DNA from: JAOABP01 sp964590395
GTDB taxonomy: Bacteria; Hydrothermota; Tepidihabitantia; Tepidihabitantales; Tepidihabitantaceae
Direction: 5' to 3'
DNA: 56,160 nucleotides
Assembly: GCA_964590395.1 (NCBI GenBank)
Contig: CAZPVT010000004.1
Location: 1 to 56,160, forward strand
Shown here: positions 7,747-16,337 of the stretch, in pieces
Numbering within the stretch: position 1 is the first letter of the stretch
Layout of the letters: every line of letters starts with the position of its first letter
Notes under the pieces: model-generated
Seen by the model: the letters and a program-made list of their open reading frames with translations, nothing else
What the model was told of the DNA's origin: nothing
The model's database searches: none
Made by a program: the position numbers and the translations under genes

Positions 7747-8253
7747 GTGGCTAATCTGGTAATTTTAGTAGTAAGTATCGTAAGCGGTTTTGATATCGGC
7801 GGGCACCTGGGAACCGCTTTTCCTACCGGCGGGATCAGCCGAACCTGCCGGATGAGCACGGTTCTTGGTGCACAGTTGGGTTATCAAAAGGGGCGCACAC
7901 GCTGGGAATTTGCCTACTCCTCGTTCACATTTCCGACGAAGGGGCTAAATTTTTATGAGATTAATCTCCATCAACTGGCACTGACCTACCGGTATGAGTT
8001 TTTCTATCAGCGGGATTGGGGGGTTGGTCTGGACATTGGACCGGTGCTGGGCTTTGTTCAGCGACGGGCAAGTCAGAGGAGCGAGAAGGGTCGCTCCGGC
8101 GGATTTCATTTTGGTTTGATTCTGGCGCAGCATCAGGGCAGGAGTCTAATCAGTGCGGGTTTGGATAACACCCTGTTTGCCGAATGGGGAAAGGGCGGTC
8201 CGGTCTTAACCTATTTTCCAATACTCAAGGCAGGGGTGAGTTATGTATTTTAA
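7747..8253 (+). CDS. Small outer-membrane beta-barrel-like protein
   Basis: 168 residues with a short hydrophobic N-terminus (LVILVVSIVSG), then alternating polar/aromatic strands (LGAQLGYQKG, QLALTYRYEF, WGVGLDIGPVLGF, FHFGLILA) and a C-terminal phenylalanine (SYVF). This is the pattern of outer-membrane beta barrels. No named family recognised. GTG 7747 is chosen from the leaderless promoter; there is no Shine-Dalgarno. It overlaps the lipoprotein gene by 11 bases. Confidence 0.6.
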   Translation: MANLVILVVSIVSGFDIGGHLGTAFPTGGISRTCRMSTVLGAQLGYQKGRTRWEFAYSSFTFPTKGLNFYEINLHQLALTYRYEFFYQRDWGVGLDIGPVLGFVQRRASQRSEKGRSGGFHFGLILAQHQGRSLISAGLDNTLFAEWGKGGPVLTYFPILKAGVSYVF

Positions 8254-8911
8254 TCGGCGGCTGGTTACCGAGCTAATTTTTATCTCGGCAGTAATTGCGG
8301 TGGTTTTACTCGGTTGCTCTGAACGGGTGCTTTTCCGTGCCGGGGCAAACTACTTTCCGCTCTTACCAGGTGCGGAATGGCGCTATGCCCGGGGGACCGA
8401 TACAGTTGAGGTGTGGGTTGATACTCTGCCGGAAGTAAAAGAGAATCAGCAGTGTGTGGTGGTCTATAGAAATTATGCCAAGGAGTATTATGTTACCAGC
8501 CCGACCGAAGTCCGAAAACTTTTCATACAAACCGAATTAAGACCTGGCGGTGAGGATACGATTGAGCACCGATTCGGACTGTTATATCCCCTGCCACTGG
8601 TAGAGGGTGAAACCTACCGGGAAAGGTATGACACGACACTAATCTGGGGTCCGGATACGGTTGCTTATTCCCATATTCTAAGCGTGCGGGTGGCGAAGAT
8701 TGAGAGTGTGTCTGTGCCGGCGGGGGAGTTTTTCGACTGCTATCGGCTGGAGTTTGTTGACAGCATTGTCAAAGAGATGACGGTAGTAAACAGCTGGGTG
8801 GAGTGGTTGGCGCCGAATGTGGGGGTGGTGAAGCGGGTACAGGGAAACGATGTTGAGGTGTTGGTGGAATACCAGCGGCAGCGAAAGGAGTCGGAGAATG
8901 ACGGACCGTGA
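8243..8911 (+). CDS. Predicted lipoprotein
   Basis: 222 residues. A hydrophobic N-terminus ends in the lipobox VLLGC, so Cys25 should be lipidated. The mature part is beta-rich (GAEWRYARGTDTVEVWVD; IESVSVPAGEFFDCYRLEF; GVVKRV) and resembles periplasmic lipoproteins that begin with a 'plxxGaeWry' strip. Precise family unknown. It overlaps both neighbours (11 and 14 bases), so it belongs to one operon with the beta-barrel protein and may act with it at the outer membrane. Confidence 0.65.
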   Translation: MYFNRRLVTELIFISAVIAVVLLGCSERVLFRAGANYFPLLPGAEWRYARGTDTVEVWVDTLPEVKENQQCVVVYRNYAKEYYVTSPTEVRKLFIQTELRPGGEDTIEHRFGLLYPLPLVEGETYRERYDTTLIWGPDTVAYSHILSVRVAKIESVSVPAGEFFDCYRLEFVDSIVKEMTVVNSWVEWLAPNVGVVKRVQGNDVEVLVEYQRQRKESENDGP

Positions 8912-9671
8912 TTTTATTCCGGTGGCACCATCATGGGAACGGAATCCGGAAGATACGGATATCTGGCGCCGGGTGGTGGTGATGCCTTCGCTGGCTTTGA
9001 ACAGGACGGAGCTGGATTTCTTGGAACCGGTGGCTGGGAAACGGGTGGCGGTTTTAGACAGCGGCGAGGGACTGGTGCCGTTGGCGCTGGCATCAATGGG
9101 AGCAAAGGTTACGGTTATTGACTCTACCAGTAGCGGGCTGGATGTGATTATGGTGCGGGCGCAGATCGTCGGGGTGGAGCTTGATTTCCGGGAGGCGGAG
9201 TTTATGAACCTGTCCACGCTGGGCAAAGATTGGTTTGAGATTTTGTATATGGCGCAGATTACCAGTAGTATAGAGAACCTGGGCAGGTTTTACGGTGAGG
9301 CGCATAAAATTCTTGAACCGGGTGGCAAACTGGTGCTTAATGAATACCATCCGTTCCGGAGAATCTGGAAACAGGAACCCGGACAGCCAAGAGTTGCCCG
9401 TTCCTATTTTGAACGCCGGGGTCAGGATGTTGAGTTTGAAGGAGGGGCGGGTGACGCAGGGCTGGGATTCACTGGTGCCAGCAGATTGGTTTCCGCGCGG
9501 TTTGAATTCCGATGGACGGTTGCGGACCACTTCTATTTTCTCACCGGTGCGGGTTTTCGGGTTACCGGGATGGAAGAGGTTGGGGATGCCCGTCAGTCGT
9601 GGGAGTTGCCAAACCTCCGCGGACTGCCTGAACAGTTGATCATTGCGGCGGAAAAACCGGCTCAAGAGTAA
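8898..9671 (+). CDS. Class I SAM-dependent methyltransferase
   Basis: 257 residues. Rossmann methyltransferase pattern: VAVLDSGEGLVPLALASMGA as motif I, VTVIDST as the acidic strand-2 end, then ILYMAQITSSIEN and ILEPGGKLVLNEYHP (post-motif). Substrate unknown. ATG 8898 is preceded by AAGGAG and overlaps the lipoprotein end by 14 bases; an upstream in-frame start at 8850 would only add shadow sequence. No terminator is clear after it. Confidence 0.75.
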   Translation: MTDRDFIPVAPSWERNPEDTDIWRRVVVMPSLALNRTELDFLEPVAGKRVAVLDSGEGLVPLALASMGAKVTVIDSTSSGLDVIMVRAQIVGVELDFREAEFMNLSTLGKDWFEILYMAQITSSIENLGRFYGEAHKILEPGGKLVLNEYHPFRRIWKQEPGQPRVARSYFERRGQDVEFEGGAGDAGLGFTGASRLVSARFEFRWTVADHFYFLTGAGFRVTGMEEVGDARQSWELPNLRGLPEQLIIAAEKPAQE

Positions 9672-9689
9672 GTTGGCGGTAGGTCTTTT

Positions 9690-9718
9690 TTGACATTACC
9701 TACGGATTTGCGTATGAT
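9690..9718 (+). promoter_or_regulatory. Promoter of the secreted subtilase
   Basis: TTGACA 9690-9695, 17-nt spacer, TATGAT 9713-9718. The leader is about 70 nt with AGGAGG before ATG 9796. Confidence 0.8.
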
Positions 9719-9739
9719 AAAGGGTAACAGGTTAGTATG

Positions 9740-9759
9740 GACTGACAGAGTAGTCGGTC
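9740..9759 (+). promoter_or_regulatory. Leader hairpin of the subtilase mRNA
   Basis: GACTGAC (9740-9746) pairs with GTCGGTC (9753-9759), 7 bp with one G-U, loop of six. It lies about 15 nt from the predicted 5' end. Role unknown; may protect the transcript. Confidence 0.5.
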
Positions 9760-9795
9760 TGAAGCAATTTTTTAATTTTTAACAGGAGGAACGGA

Positions 9796-12486
9796 ATGAA
9801 AATTAGATTCATCGTAGTAACTGCAGTATTCGCTACAATGGCTATCGCGGGGACAAACTGGCCCGATTTATTTCGGCCTGTGGTAAAGACAGCGGATGGA
9901 GTTGAGCACATCGCGGGACAGTTGATAATTGAACTGACACCAGCAATGCGCGGGCAGGCGAAGCTCACCGAGCAGGATGGTGTTATGTTATTTGGTATTC
10001 CCGCACTTGACGAATTAAACAGAAAATGGCGGGTAAATTTAGTGGCACCGCTCTGGCGTCATCCTACCGTTGACCAGATCGCGCAGAAATACGGTTGTGA
10101 CCTCCAGTATCTGATTCAGTTTGATGCTCGTCAGGATGTGGTGCCGGTTGCCCGGGAATACGAGCAACTGGAAGAGGTTGAGTACGTCTGTCCGAATGGG
10201 TATATGAGATTTGATGAGGTGCCCAATGATCCGGAGTACAACCGGCAGTGGCACTTCGTCAATTTAGGCGCTCCGTTTGCCTGGACAATAGCCAAAGGTA
10301 AAACCAGGGTGATCAACTGTGTGCTGGACGACGGTCTGGATTTATTTCATCCGGACATTGAGGCAAACCTCTGGATCAACACCCCTGAGGATGTCAATGG
10401 CAATGGCCGGTTTGATACCCTGCTCTATCCGGATGGCGATCTGGATGGGATTGACCAAGATGGGAACGGCTATGCGGATGATGTTGTGGGCTGGGATTTT
10501 GTTACCGGGGATCCGGTGCCGATGCCCTACGGCACAAACGAACACGGCACTCACTGCTGGGGAATCACCAATGCGGTAAGCAATAATGGCGTGGGTGTTG
10601 CCGGCACAACCTGGAATAGCCGCTCAATGGCACTGCGGTGCGGGCAGGAGGGTGGTATCAGCATTTATGCGGCGATCGGTGCGATTTACTATTTGGTGCC
10701 GCTGGGTGCCTGGTCAATCTCAATGAGTTTTGGTTCCTCCAGTCCTTTCCAGCCGATGGCAGATGCCTGTTTATACGCCTGGGAGTCCGGGCTGGTGCTT
10801 TTTGGTTCCGCGGGCAACGAAGGGCAAGAGGCGATGCGTTATCCGGGCGGTTATGAGGGGGTGGTGAATGTTGCGGCTTCCGGACGCAATGACACCAGGG
10901 CATCCTGGTCAAACTACGGCACCTGGGTTGATGTAACCGCACCAGGAGAAGGTATTTATTCAACGGTTCCGAGGCTCGTCGGTTCTTATGCGGCACTGGA
11001 CGGGACTTCAATGTCCGCACCGCTGGCTGCTGGCGTGGCTTGCTGGATTAAATGTTATGACACCACGGTCTCCAATGCCACCTGTCTCCAGATGCTCTAC
11101 GATGCCTGCGACTCAATGCCGGATCCGCTTTATACCCAGGGAAAACTGGGCGCGGGCAGAGTTTCAATGGCAAATGTGGTTCTGCCGGTCTATTACTGTA
11201 ACCTGAAACTGAGTGGTTATCGGTTCAATGACGGTGGTGGCAATGGTCGTCCGGACCCGGGCGAGACCGTGTCACTAATCGTTACCTATACCAACAGTGC
11301 GGGCTGGCGCAACGCAACCAGTGTCCGGGCAACACTGGGTATTTTAGGCACGGATATCACGGTTATCAAAGAGACCGCCACCTTTCCCAATATTCCTGCT
11401 GGAGGAAGTGGTAACTGTTCAACAGACTCTTTTGTTTTTAGTATCAGTCCGGGCGCACCACCCGAGAATATCCGATTTTTCCTCTCGGTCAGTGCCCAGC
11501 CCGAGCCCGCTTATCCAGACACCTTCTTTGTGGTTCAGTCCGGGGAGCCGAAGGTGTTGATTGTTGATGACGATGCGGGTCAGAACTACGAGCGGTTTTA
11601 CACCAGTGCCTGCGACTCCAACCGGATTCTTTATCATTTGTTCTCAGTGCAGAGTTCCGGGTCGCCTTCGGCTGACACTTTGAAACGGTATTCAGTGGTC
11701 ATCTGGTTCACCGGTGATGCCCGAACCAATACCCTGACGCCAACTGATCAGGCGAACCTGGCCGAATATCTCAACTCCGGTGGCAAACTGATCCTTTCCG
11801 GACAGAACATCGCGTATGAACTCCAGGGCAGTCAGTTTCTGACTAACTATCTCCATTGCGAATTTGTGGCGGACTCCACCGGTAAGCCCTACCTGCCAGG
11901 GATAACTGGTGATCCACTGACCAGAGGTGATACGATGGTTCTGGGCGGTGGCAACGGCGCAAACAATGCCCGCTCCAGTGATGCGATTAGACCCTTAGGT
12001 GGAGCGGTTGCCTGTGCCCGGTTCAGAGACTATCCGGATACGACCGCGGTGCCGATGATCAGATATGAGGGTGGTTACCGACTGGTTTTCTTCTCGGTGC
12101 CGTTTGAGGCGATTAACCATTCCAGCCGGTACCTACAGCGCTGGACATTGATACGGAGAATTTTTGAGTGGTCTGGCGAGCGGTTACCCGGTACCGAGGA
12201 ACCACAGGTGCTACCGGTTGCCAGCCGTCCGTATGCACTCAAAATCAGTCCGAATCCATTTAACCGTCGGGCAATGGTTGAGTTTACTGCGCCGGTTAAC
12301 GGCGAGGTGGAGTTAAGGATGTTCAGTTTTACTGGCAGACTGGTCAACTCGGTTAGTAGAATGGTTCGGTTCGGCGAGTTTGTCCGGATACCGATTGCGA
12401 CCGCGGAGTTACCTAATGGGATCTATCTCTTCCAGTTGCACACACCGACCGGCGTTTACGCCCAGAAGGCAGCGATTTTACGGTAA
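9796..12486 (+). CDS. Secreted subtilisin-like serine protease (S8) with sorting domain
   Basis: 896 residues. Signal peptide MKIRFIVVTAVFATMAIAG. The propeptide-like region is followed by the S8 domain with the triad Asp178 (VLDDG), His250 (NEHGTH) and Ser405 (GTSMSAP), plus the oxyanion Asn341 (GSAGNEGQ). An acidic calcium-like loop at about 197-228 (DVNGNGRFD, DGDLDGIDQDGNGYAD) splits the Asp and His regions. After it come a CARDB-like beta domain (about 480-590), an amidotransferase-like Rossmann segment (KVLIVDDDAG, LILSGQNIAYEL) and a type A sorting domain (ISPNPFNRR, then GIYLFQL). Predicted extracellular, cell-surface protease. AGGAGG precedes ATG 9796. Monocistronic: own promoter and a strong terminator. 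Confidence 0.93.
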   Translation: MKIRFIVVTAVFATMAIAGTNWPDLFRPVVKTADGVEHIAGQLIIELTPAMRGQAKLTEQDGVMLFGIPALDELNRKWRVNLVAPLWRHPTVDQIAQKYGCDLQYLIQFDARQDVVPVAREYEQLEEVEYVCPNGYMRFDEVPNDPEYNRQWHFVNLGAPFAWTIAKGKTRVINCVLDDGLDLFHPDIEANLWINTPEDVNGNGRFDTLLYPDGDLDGIDQDGNGYADDVVGWDFVTGDPVPMPYGTNEHGTHCWGITNAVSNNGVGVAGTTWNSRSMALRCGQEGGISIYAAIGAIYYLVPLGAWSISMSFGSSSPFQPMADACLYAWESGLVLFGSAGNEGQEAMRYPGGYEGVVNVAASGRNDTRASWSNYGTWVDVTAPGEGIYSTVPRLVGSYAALDGTSMSAPLAAGVACWIKCYDTTVSNATCLQMLYDACDSMPDPLYTQGKLGAGRVSMANVVLPVYYCNLKLSGYRFNDGGGNGRPDPGETVSLIVTYTNSAGWRNATSVRATLGILGTDITVIKETATFPNIPAGGSGNCSTDSFVFSISPGAPPENIRFFLSVSAQPEPAYPDTFFVVQSGEPKVLIVDDDAGQNYERFYTSACDSNRILYHLFSVQSSGSPSADTLKRYSVVIWFTGDARTNTLTPTDQANLAEYLNSGGKLILSGQNIAYELQGSQFLTNYLHCEFVADSTGKPYLPGITGDPLTRGDTMVLGGGNGANNARSSDAIRPLGGAVACARFRDYPDTTAVPMIRYEGGYRLVFFSVPFEAINHSSRYLQRWTLIRRIFEWSGERLPGTEEPQVLPVASRPYALKISPNPFNRRAMVEFTAPVNGEVELRMFSFTGRLVNSVSRMVRFGEFVRIPIATAELPNGIYLFQLHTPTGVYAQKAAILR

Positions 12487-12505
12487 AACCTTAAAAAATA
12501 ACATC

Positions 12506-12535
12506 GGGGCGCTCAAAATGGGCGCCCCATTTTTT
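12506..12535 (+). terminator. Intrinsic terminator after the subtilase gene
   Basis: GGGGCGC (12506-12512) pairs with GCGCCCC (12522-12528), followed by ATTTTTT. An A-rich stretch before it allows weaker use on the other strand. The 12537-12755 interval beyond it holds no gene I can support. Confidence 0.85.
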
Positions 12536-12755
12536 ATCTACCGACCGCGAGGTGGTCAGCAAGATAGACGGGCAGTCTCCGAACCGGCGCATTTTGGACT
12601 GGGTTATGGTGAAATCGTATGCCACATTGAACAGGTAGCGAAAACCGGGCTGGAGTTGAGAGCCGGCGAGCGATAAGGTGCTACCCGGTGGTTCCGGATT
12701 GAAGGCAAATGCCTTTGGGATAGTGGACATCGCTGAATGCGCCGATGCGCTCTGT

Positions 12756-13178
12756 TTACTGTTGCCGAATGTAACGGGTTTCTTTTTTTAAGATACTGTC
12801 GAGCACACCGTTGACAAATTTACCCGCGCGGTCATCACCGTACTTTTTGGCGATGGCGACCGCTTCATTGATCGCCACCTTGGGTGGGACATCGTCAAAG
12901 TAGAGCAGTTCTGCACAGCCGATGCGCAATATCGCCCGGTCAATATAGGTCAGCCGTTCCATACACCACCGTTTGAGATGGCTCCGGATGCAGGCGTCAA
13001 TTTCGGTAAGGTTATTTTCCACGGTCGTGACCAGCCGGCGGAGATGGGTTTCTGCTTCCCGCGTCGGATTCTTGCGCATCAGGATTTCCTGAATGGTGTG
13101 TTCGGGTTCGTCACCTACCAGGTCCAGGCGGTACAAAACCTCCAGCGCACTTTCCCGGGCAAGGCGACGCTGGGTCAT
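12756..13178 (-). CDS. nusB: Transcription antitermination factor NusB
   Basis: 140 residues, full length. NusB binds boxA RNA with S10 to promote antitermination of rRNA operons. All-helical family pattern: RLARESALEVLYRLD at the N-terminus, and PPKVAINEAVAIAKKYGDD then FVNGVLDSIL near the C-terminus, the classical NusB signature. Lies 18 bases downstream of ribH, the common ribH-nusB arrangement. Confidence 0.95.
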   Translation of the reverse strand: MTQRRLARESALEVLYRLDLVGDEPEHTIQEILMRKNPTREAETHLRRLVTTVENNLTEIDACIRSHLKRWCMERLTYIDRAILRIGCAELLYFDDVPPKVAINEAVAIAKKYGDDRAGKFVNGVLDSILKKETRYIRQQ

Positions 13179-13196
13179 AGCGATGGTGCGGGTGGA

Positions 13197-13658
13197 TTAA
13201 CCCGCGAGCGGTAGATTGCTCAGTTCAATAGCGGACAGTGCGGCATTAAAGCCTTTATTGCCCTGCTTGGCACCTGCCCGTTCCAGTGCTTGTTCCAGCG
13301 TGTCCGCGGTGATGACACCGAAGGTAACCGGGATACCGGATTCCATTGCGACCTGGGCAAGTCCTTTTGCCACTTCAGCGGAGATGTATTCCGCATGCGG
13401 AGTGTCGCCCCGAATTACCGCACCCAAACTGACGATACCATTATACCGCCGGGATTGGGCGAGTTGTCGGGCAACCGCGGGCAGTTCAAAAGAGCCCGGG
13501 ACCCAGAAGATGTCCACCGCTTTAGCGTTATGCCTTTCCAGGCAGTCAAGTGCGCCTGCCAAAAGTTCCCGGCTGATCAGTTCATTAAACCGGGAGACGA
13601 GTACCGCAAAACTCTTGCCGGTAGCATCCAGTTTGCCTTTAAACTCACGCCTTTCCAT
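13197..13658 (-). CDS. ribH: 6,7-dimethyl-8-ribityllumazine synthase
   Basis: 153 residues. RibH joins the ribitylamino-uracil with dihydroxybutanone phosphate to lumazine, the penultimate riboflavin step. Strips: VLVSRFNELISRELLAGAL, VPGSFELPA, GAVIRGDTPHAEYIS (catalytic His in TPH) and PVTFGVITADT. AGGAG precedes the start and the gene overlaps ribBA by 14 bases, so the two are coupled. Confidence 0.96.
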   Translation of the reverse strand: MERREFKGKLDATGKSFAVLVSRFNELISRELLAGALDCLERHNAKAVDIFWVPGSFELPAVARQLAQSRRYNGIVSLGAVIRGDTPHAEYISAEVAKGLAQVAMESGIPVTFGVITADTLEQALERAGAKQGNKGFNAALSAIELSNLPLAG

Positions 13659-14919
13659 AACTCACTCCTTTCTCAATATCGCCCAAAAGGTGTCCCAGAC
13701 GGTCCCTTTTGGTGACCAGATATTTAATGTTTCGCCGATTAGGTTTCACTATAATCGGCACCCGTTCCACGATCTTCAGACCGTAACCGGCGAGACCAAC
13801 CACCTTCCGCGGGTTATTGGTCATAAGCCGGATACTGGAAAGTCCGAGGTCGCAGAGGATCTGGGCACCGATGCCGTAATCCCGCAGGTCCGGGGCAAAG
13901 CCGAGTGCCAGATTCGCGTCAACAGTATCCAGACCTTTATCCTGCAGTGCATAGGCGCGGATCTTATTGGTGATGCCGATGCCCCTTCCTTCCTGACGCA
14001 TATACAAAAGCACACCGCACCCCTCTTTAGCAATCATCGCCATTGCCCGGTACAACTGCTCACCACAATCGCACCGTAAAGAGTGGAGGACATCACCGGT
14101 CAGGCACTGGGAATGGACCCGCACCAGTACCCGTTCCTTACCAGCGACTTCACCTTTGACCAGTGCCAGATGGGCGTAGCCTTCAATTTTGTCTTCGTAC
14201 ACAATCAGTTGGAACGGTCCGAACCGGGTAGGCAGTTCGGTTGAGACCAACCTTTGAACCAGAATCCCCCGCTGGCGCCGGTACTCAATCAGGTCCTTGA
14301 TAGTAACGATTTTCAGATTAAAGCGCCGGGCAAAGCGCTTTAGATAGGGCAGACGTGCCATCCTGCCGTTATCTGCCATTATCTCGCAGAGCACAGCGGC
14401 GGGTTTCAGACCGCTGAGCCGGGCTAAATCCACTGTGGCTTCAGTATGTCCGGCGCGCACCAGAACTCCGCCATCGCGGGCAACCAGCGGAAAGATATGG
14501 CCTGGTCGGGCGAGGTCAGTGGGTTTGGTTTTTGGGTCAATCAGGGCTTTGATGGTGATTGCCCGGTCGTGGGCAGAAATGCCGGTGGTGGTGCCTTTGA
14601 CCGCATCAACCGAGACGGTCCAGGCGGTGCCGTGGAGCGCGGTGCTGTGCTGGAGCTGATAGGGTAGTTCCAGTTCTTCACAACGTTCTGCGGTCAGGGC
14701 AACACAGATTAAACCTCTGCCGTACTTTGCCATAAAATTGACCTTGGCAGGTGTGATCTTCTCTGCCGCGCAGACCAGGTCGCCTTCGTTTTCCCGCGCC
14801 TCATCGTCCACCACGATCAACATTTTCCCCCGGCGAAACTCCTTTAAGGCGGTGGTGATGGAGGCAAACTCTGGCTTGCGCTGGTCAACGGGTAACAGTT
14901 TGCCGGATGTTTTGAGCAT
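13645..14919 (-). CDS. ribBA: Bifunctional DHBP synthase / GTP cyclohydrolase II
   Basis: 424 residues. The N-terminal half is 3,4-dihydroxy-2-butanone-4-phosphate synthase (IVVDDEARENEGDLV acidic loop, then RAGHTEATVDLA). The C-terminal half is GTP cyclohydrolase II (RVHSQCLTGDVL, CDCGEQL for zinc, RQEGRGIGI, then TNNPRKV). Together they make both riboflavin precursors; ribH uses one product directly. ATG 14919 lies 10 bases after a -10 box and has no Shine-Dalgarno. No FMN riboswitch fits in the short leader. ribD and ribE are not in the window. Confidence 0.96.
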   Translation of the reverse strand: MLKTSGKLLPVDQRKPEFASITTALKEFRRGKMLIVVDDEARENEGDLVCAAEKITPAKVNFMAKYGRGLICVALTAERCEELELPYQLQHSTALHGTAWTVSVDAVKGTTTGISAHDRAITIKALIDPKTKPTDLARPGHIFPLVARDGGVLVRAGHTEATVDLARLSGLKPAAVLCEIMADNGRMARLPYLKRFARRFNLKIVTIKDLIEYRRQRGILVQRLVSTELPTRFGPFQLIVYEDKIEGYAHLALVKGEVAGKERVLVRVHSQCLTGDVLHSLRCDCGEQLYRAMAMIAKEGCGVLLYMRQEGRGIGITNKIRAYALQDKGLDTVDANLALGFAPDLRDYGIGAQILCDLGLSSIRLMTNNPRKVVGLAGYGLKIVERVPIIVKPNRRNIKYLVTKRDRLGHLLGDIEKGVSYGKA

Positions 14920-14929
14920 CGTGATATAA

Positions 14930-14957
14930 ATCTTAAAACAATTAACGAAAATGTCAA
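14930..14957 (-). promoter_or_regulatory. Promoter of ribBA-ribH-nusB
   Basis: On the minus strand TTGACA (14957-14952), 16-nt spacer, TAAGAT (14935-14930), then 10 bases to ATG 14919. The implied leader is 0-4 nt, too short for a riboswitch. Confidence 0.65.
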
Positions 14958-14991
14958 TAATAAGGCGGGCGGGTCAGTTTGACCCGCCCGC
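14956..14991 (-). terminator. Intrinsic terminator after the 14999-15367 gene
   Basis: A 12-bp perfect stem (GCGGGCGGGTCA/TGACCCGCCCGC, 14965-14976 with 14980-14991) is followed on the minus strand by CTTATTATTG. It abuts the ribBA -35 box. Confidence 0.8.
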
Positions 14992-14998
14992 TTTGCGG

Positions 14999-15367
14999 TT
15001 ACGGTGTCGGTGGTGAGACGGTGAAGACCTGAGAGCGGATCGCTTCCAGCACCGGTTGAGAAAGTCCGCGTCCGACCCATTTCTGGAGCAGGATTGCGGT
15101 CTCCCGGGTAAGGGCATCACCGGCAAACTGCTTTCGTTTCAGGCGCCACAGTTCCCGGGCGAAGGCGAGATAGTTCGGGTTGTCAATTGTCGGCGTGCCG
15201 CGCTGATTCAAAACCTGCTTGGTCCGGGTTTCCACCGCGATTAAGTCCGGCAGAACCGCCTGCATATTTGCGCTCATCGTGGCGCGGAGTTCCTCAAGAA
15301 TCGCCTTTACCCTTTCCGGATTGGTCTTCGCAGTCCACTTCGCCAGCCGGTTCAGGATATTACTCAT
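14999..15367 (-). CDS. Hypothetical helical protein
   Basis: 122 residues, mostly helical and basic, no signal peptide or membrane segment, no cysteines. Two longer helical strips are ILNRLAKWTAKTNPERVKAIL and YLAFARELWRLKRKQF. No family recognised. The start is strongly supported by AAAGGAGGTGA just before ATG 15367, and the gene has its own strong terminator, so it is likely expressed. The leader upstream contains a GC stem (GCCGCA/TGCGGC type, about 15397-15418). Confidence 0.65.
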   Translation of the reverse strand: MSNILNRLAKWTAKTNPERVKAILEELRATMSANMQAVLPDLIAVETRTKQVLNQRGTPTIDNPNYLAFARELWRLKRKQFAGDALTRETAILLQKWVGRGLSQPVLEAIRSQVFTVSPPTP

Positions 15368-15478
15368 TAAATCACCTCCTTTCTGCGGCAGATTTTATCT
15401 TAAAGTGCCGCACTGCCGCGGGTGAGGCACCTTTTACTTTCCATATAGTAAGATCCCAAAAACGGGAAAAAATTAACA

Positions 15479-15511
15479 CAAAAAATAACGGGGTGGCGTT
15501 TTGCCACCCCG
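15479..15511 (-). terminator. Intrinsic terminator after the 15536-16177 gene
   Basis: CGGGGTGGC (15489-15497) pairs with GCCACCCCG (15503-15511); on the minus strand a TTATTTTTTG run follows. Confidence 0.85.
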
Positions 15512-15535
15512 GAGAGGTTATTTTTTCTATTTAAC

Positions 15536-16177
15536 TTATTGTAACTTCAGGATTTTGGTTGTGGACTCAAATCCCCTATTCCGGATACGGAGCAGATAGA
15601 TGCCACAGTCCAGTTTACTGATATCAACCGTTACTCCATACTGATCCCGGGTTAAGTGGATCGGACAGCGGTTACCGATGATGTCATAAAGTTCCACCTG
15701 GGCAAATGTCGGTTCCAAGCGGACCAGTCCTTCTCTTACCGGGTTCGGGAAGATAGTCAGACCGGTAAACCGGTTATTATTCGGTGGGGCTTGGATGCCG
15801 TGGGGCGCGGTGTCCTGAAAACAGACCCTCGGTCCCTGAAAATCCAACCCGGGCAGTTCATACCAACTGTCGGGTTGCAGACTGTTAATCATCAGTTGGT
15901 GCGGTGTATTGTTGAGTAGATAGTTGAGGAGGGCGCTGTCGGGCCACATCATCTTCGGTTGAAATACAAAGGTGTCAACTGTGCCTGGTGGACCACCCCA
16001 GTCGCGTGGGAACTCCTCGATCGGCTGGGGCATCATCGTCAGATACCAGGTTACCTGCTGGATGGAGACAGTTGCATCACCGGTTTCCAGTATGCCGGTA
16101 ACATCAACCGCCCGGGCTTTTGGGATAAACAGGATTAACAATAGCCCGGTTACCAGAGCGAAGAACAGTTTTTTCAT
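15536..16177 (-). CDS. Secreted protein with type A sorting domain
   Basis: 213 residues. Signal peptide MKKLFFALVTGLLLILFIPKARA. The mature part (about 25-135) is unique, with several tryptophans and DWGGPPGTVDTF; the last 75 residues form a sorting domain (IFPNPVREGLVRLEP, VELYDIIGNRC, GIYLLRI, ending KILKLQ). Function unknown; likely exported to the cell surface. AAGGAGG stands before ATG 16177; an earlier in-frame start at 16249 lies inside the promoter and is rejected. Divergent from the YCF48-like gene and sharing its regulatory region. Confidence 0.75.
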   Translation of the reverse strand: MKKLFFALVTGLLLILFIPKARAVDVTGILETGDATVSIQQVTWYLTMMPQPIEEFPRDWGGPPGTVDTFVFQPKMMWPDSALLNYLLNNTPHQLMINSLQPDSWYELPGLDFQGPRVCFQDTAPHGIQAPPNNNRFTGLTIFPNPVREGLVRLEPTFAQVELYDIIGNRCPIHLTRDQYGVTVDISKLDCGIYLLRIRNRGFESTTKILKLQ

Positions 16178-16205
16178 ACTACCTCCTTGATTGCTCTTGA
16201 AATAA

Positions 16206-16234
16206 ATTTTAATCATCAGACCGCCTAATGTCAA
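16206..16234 (-). promoter_or_regulatory. Promoter of the 15536-16177 gene
   Basis: Minus strand TTGACA (16234-16229), 17-nt spacer, TAAAAT (16211-16206). Its -35 box is four bases from the -35 box of the divergent promoter. Confidence 0.8.
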
Positions 16235-16238
16235 ATGT

Positions 16239-16266
16239 TTGACAAGCAACGGGTAATCGGTAAAAT
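16239..16266 (+). promoter_or_regulatory. Promoter of the YCF48-like secreted protein gene
   Basis: TTGACA 16239-16244, 16-nt spacer, TAAAAT 16261-16266. Leader about 65 nt with AGGAGG. The two divergent -35 boxes form the inverted repeat TGTCAAATGTTTGACA (16229-16244). Confidence 0.75.
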
Positions 16267-16280
16267 TAAAATGATGAGGA

Positions 16281-16299
16281 CAAACGGTTACACCGTTTG
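16281..16299 (+). promoter_or_regulatory. Leader hairpin of the YCF48-like mRNA
   Basis: CAAACGGT pairs with ACCGTTTG, 8 bp around a TAC loop, within about 10 nt of the predicted 5' end. Confidence 0.55.
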
Positions 16300-16337
16300 C
16301 TTAACAGGCGAAAAAACTAAAACCAAAAGGAGGAAAA

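Noticed and set aside
12491..12730. 79-codon minus-strand frame between the subtilase terminator and nusB
   Set aside because: It runs through the terminator hairpin, has no ribosome site and no recognised domain. The interval 12537-12755 is left unassigned.
13216..14079. 287-codon plus-strand frame across ribH and ribBA
   Set aside because: Shadow of two conserved riboflavin genes with strong motifs on the minus strand.
14920..14960. FMN riboswitch before ribBA
   Set aside because: The predicted leader is only a few bases; no RFN element sequence is present.
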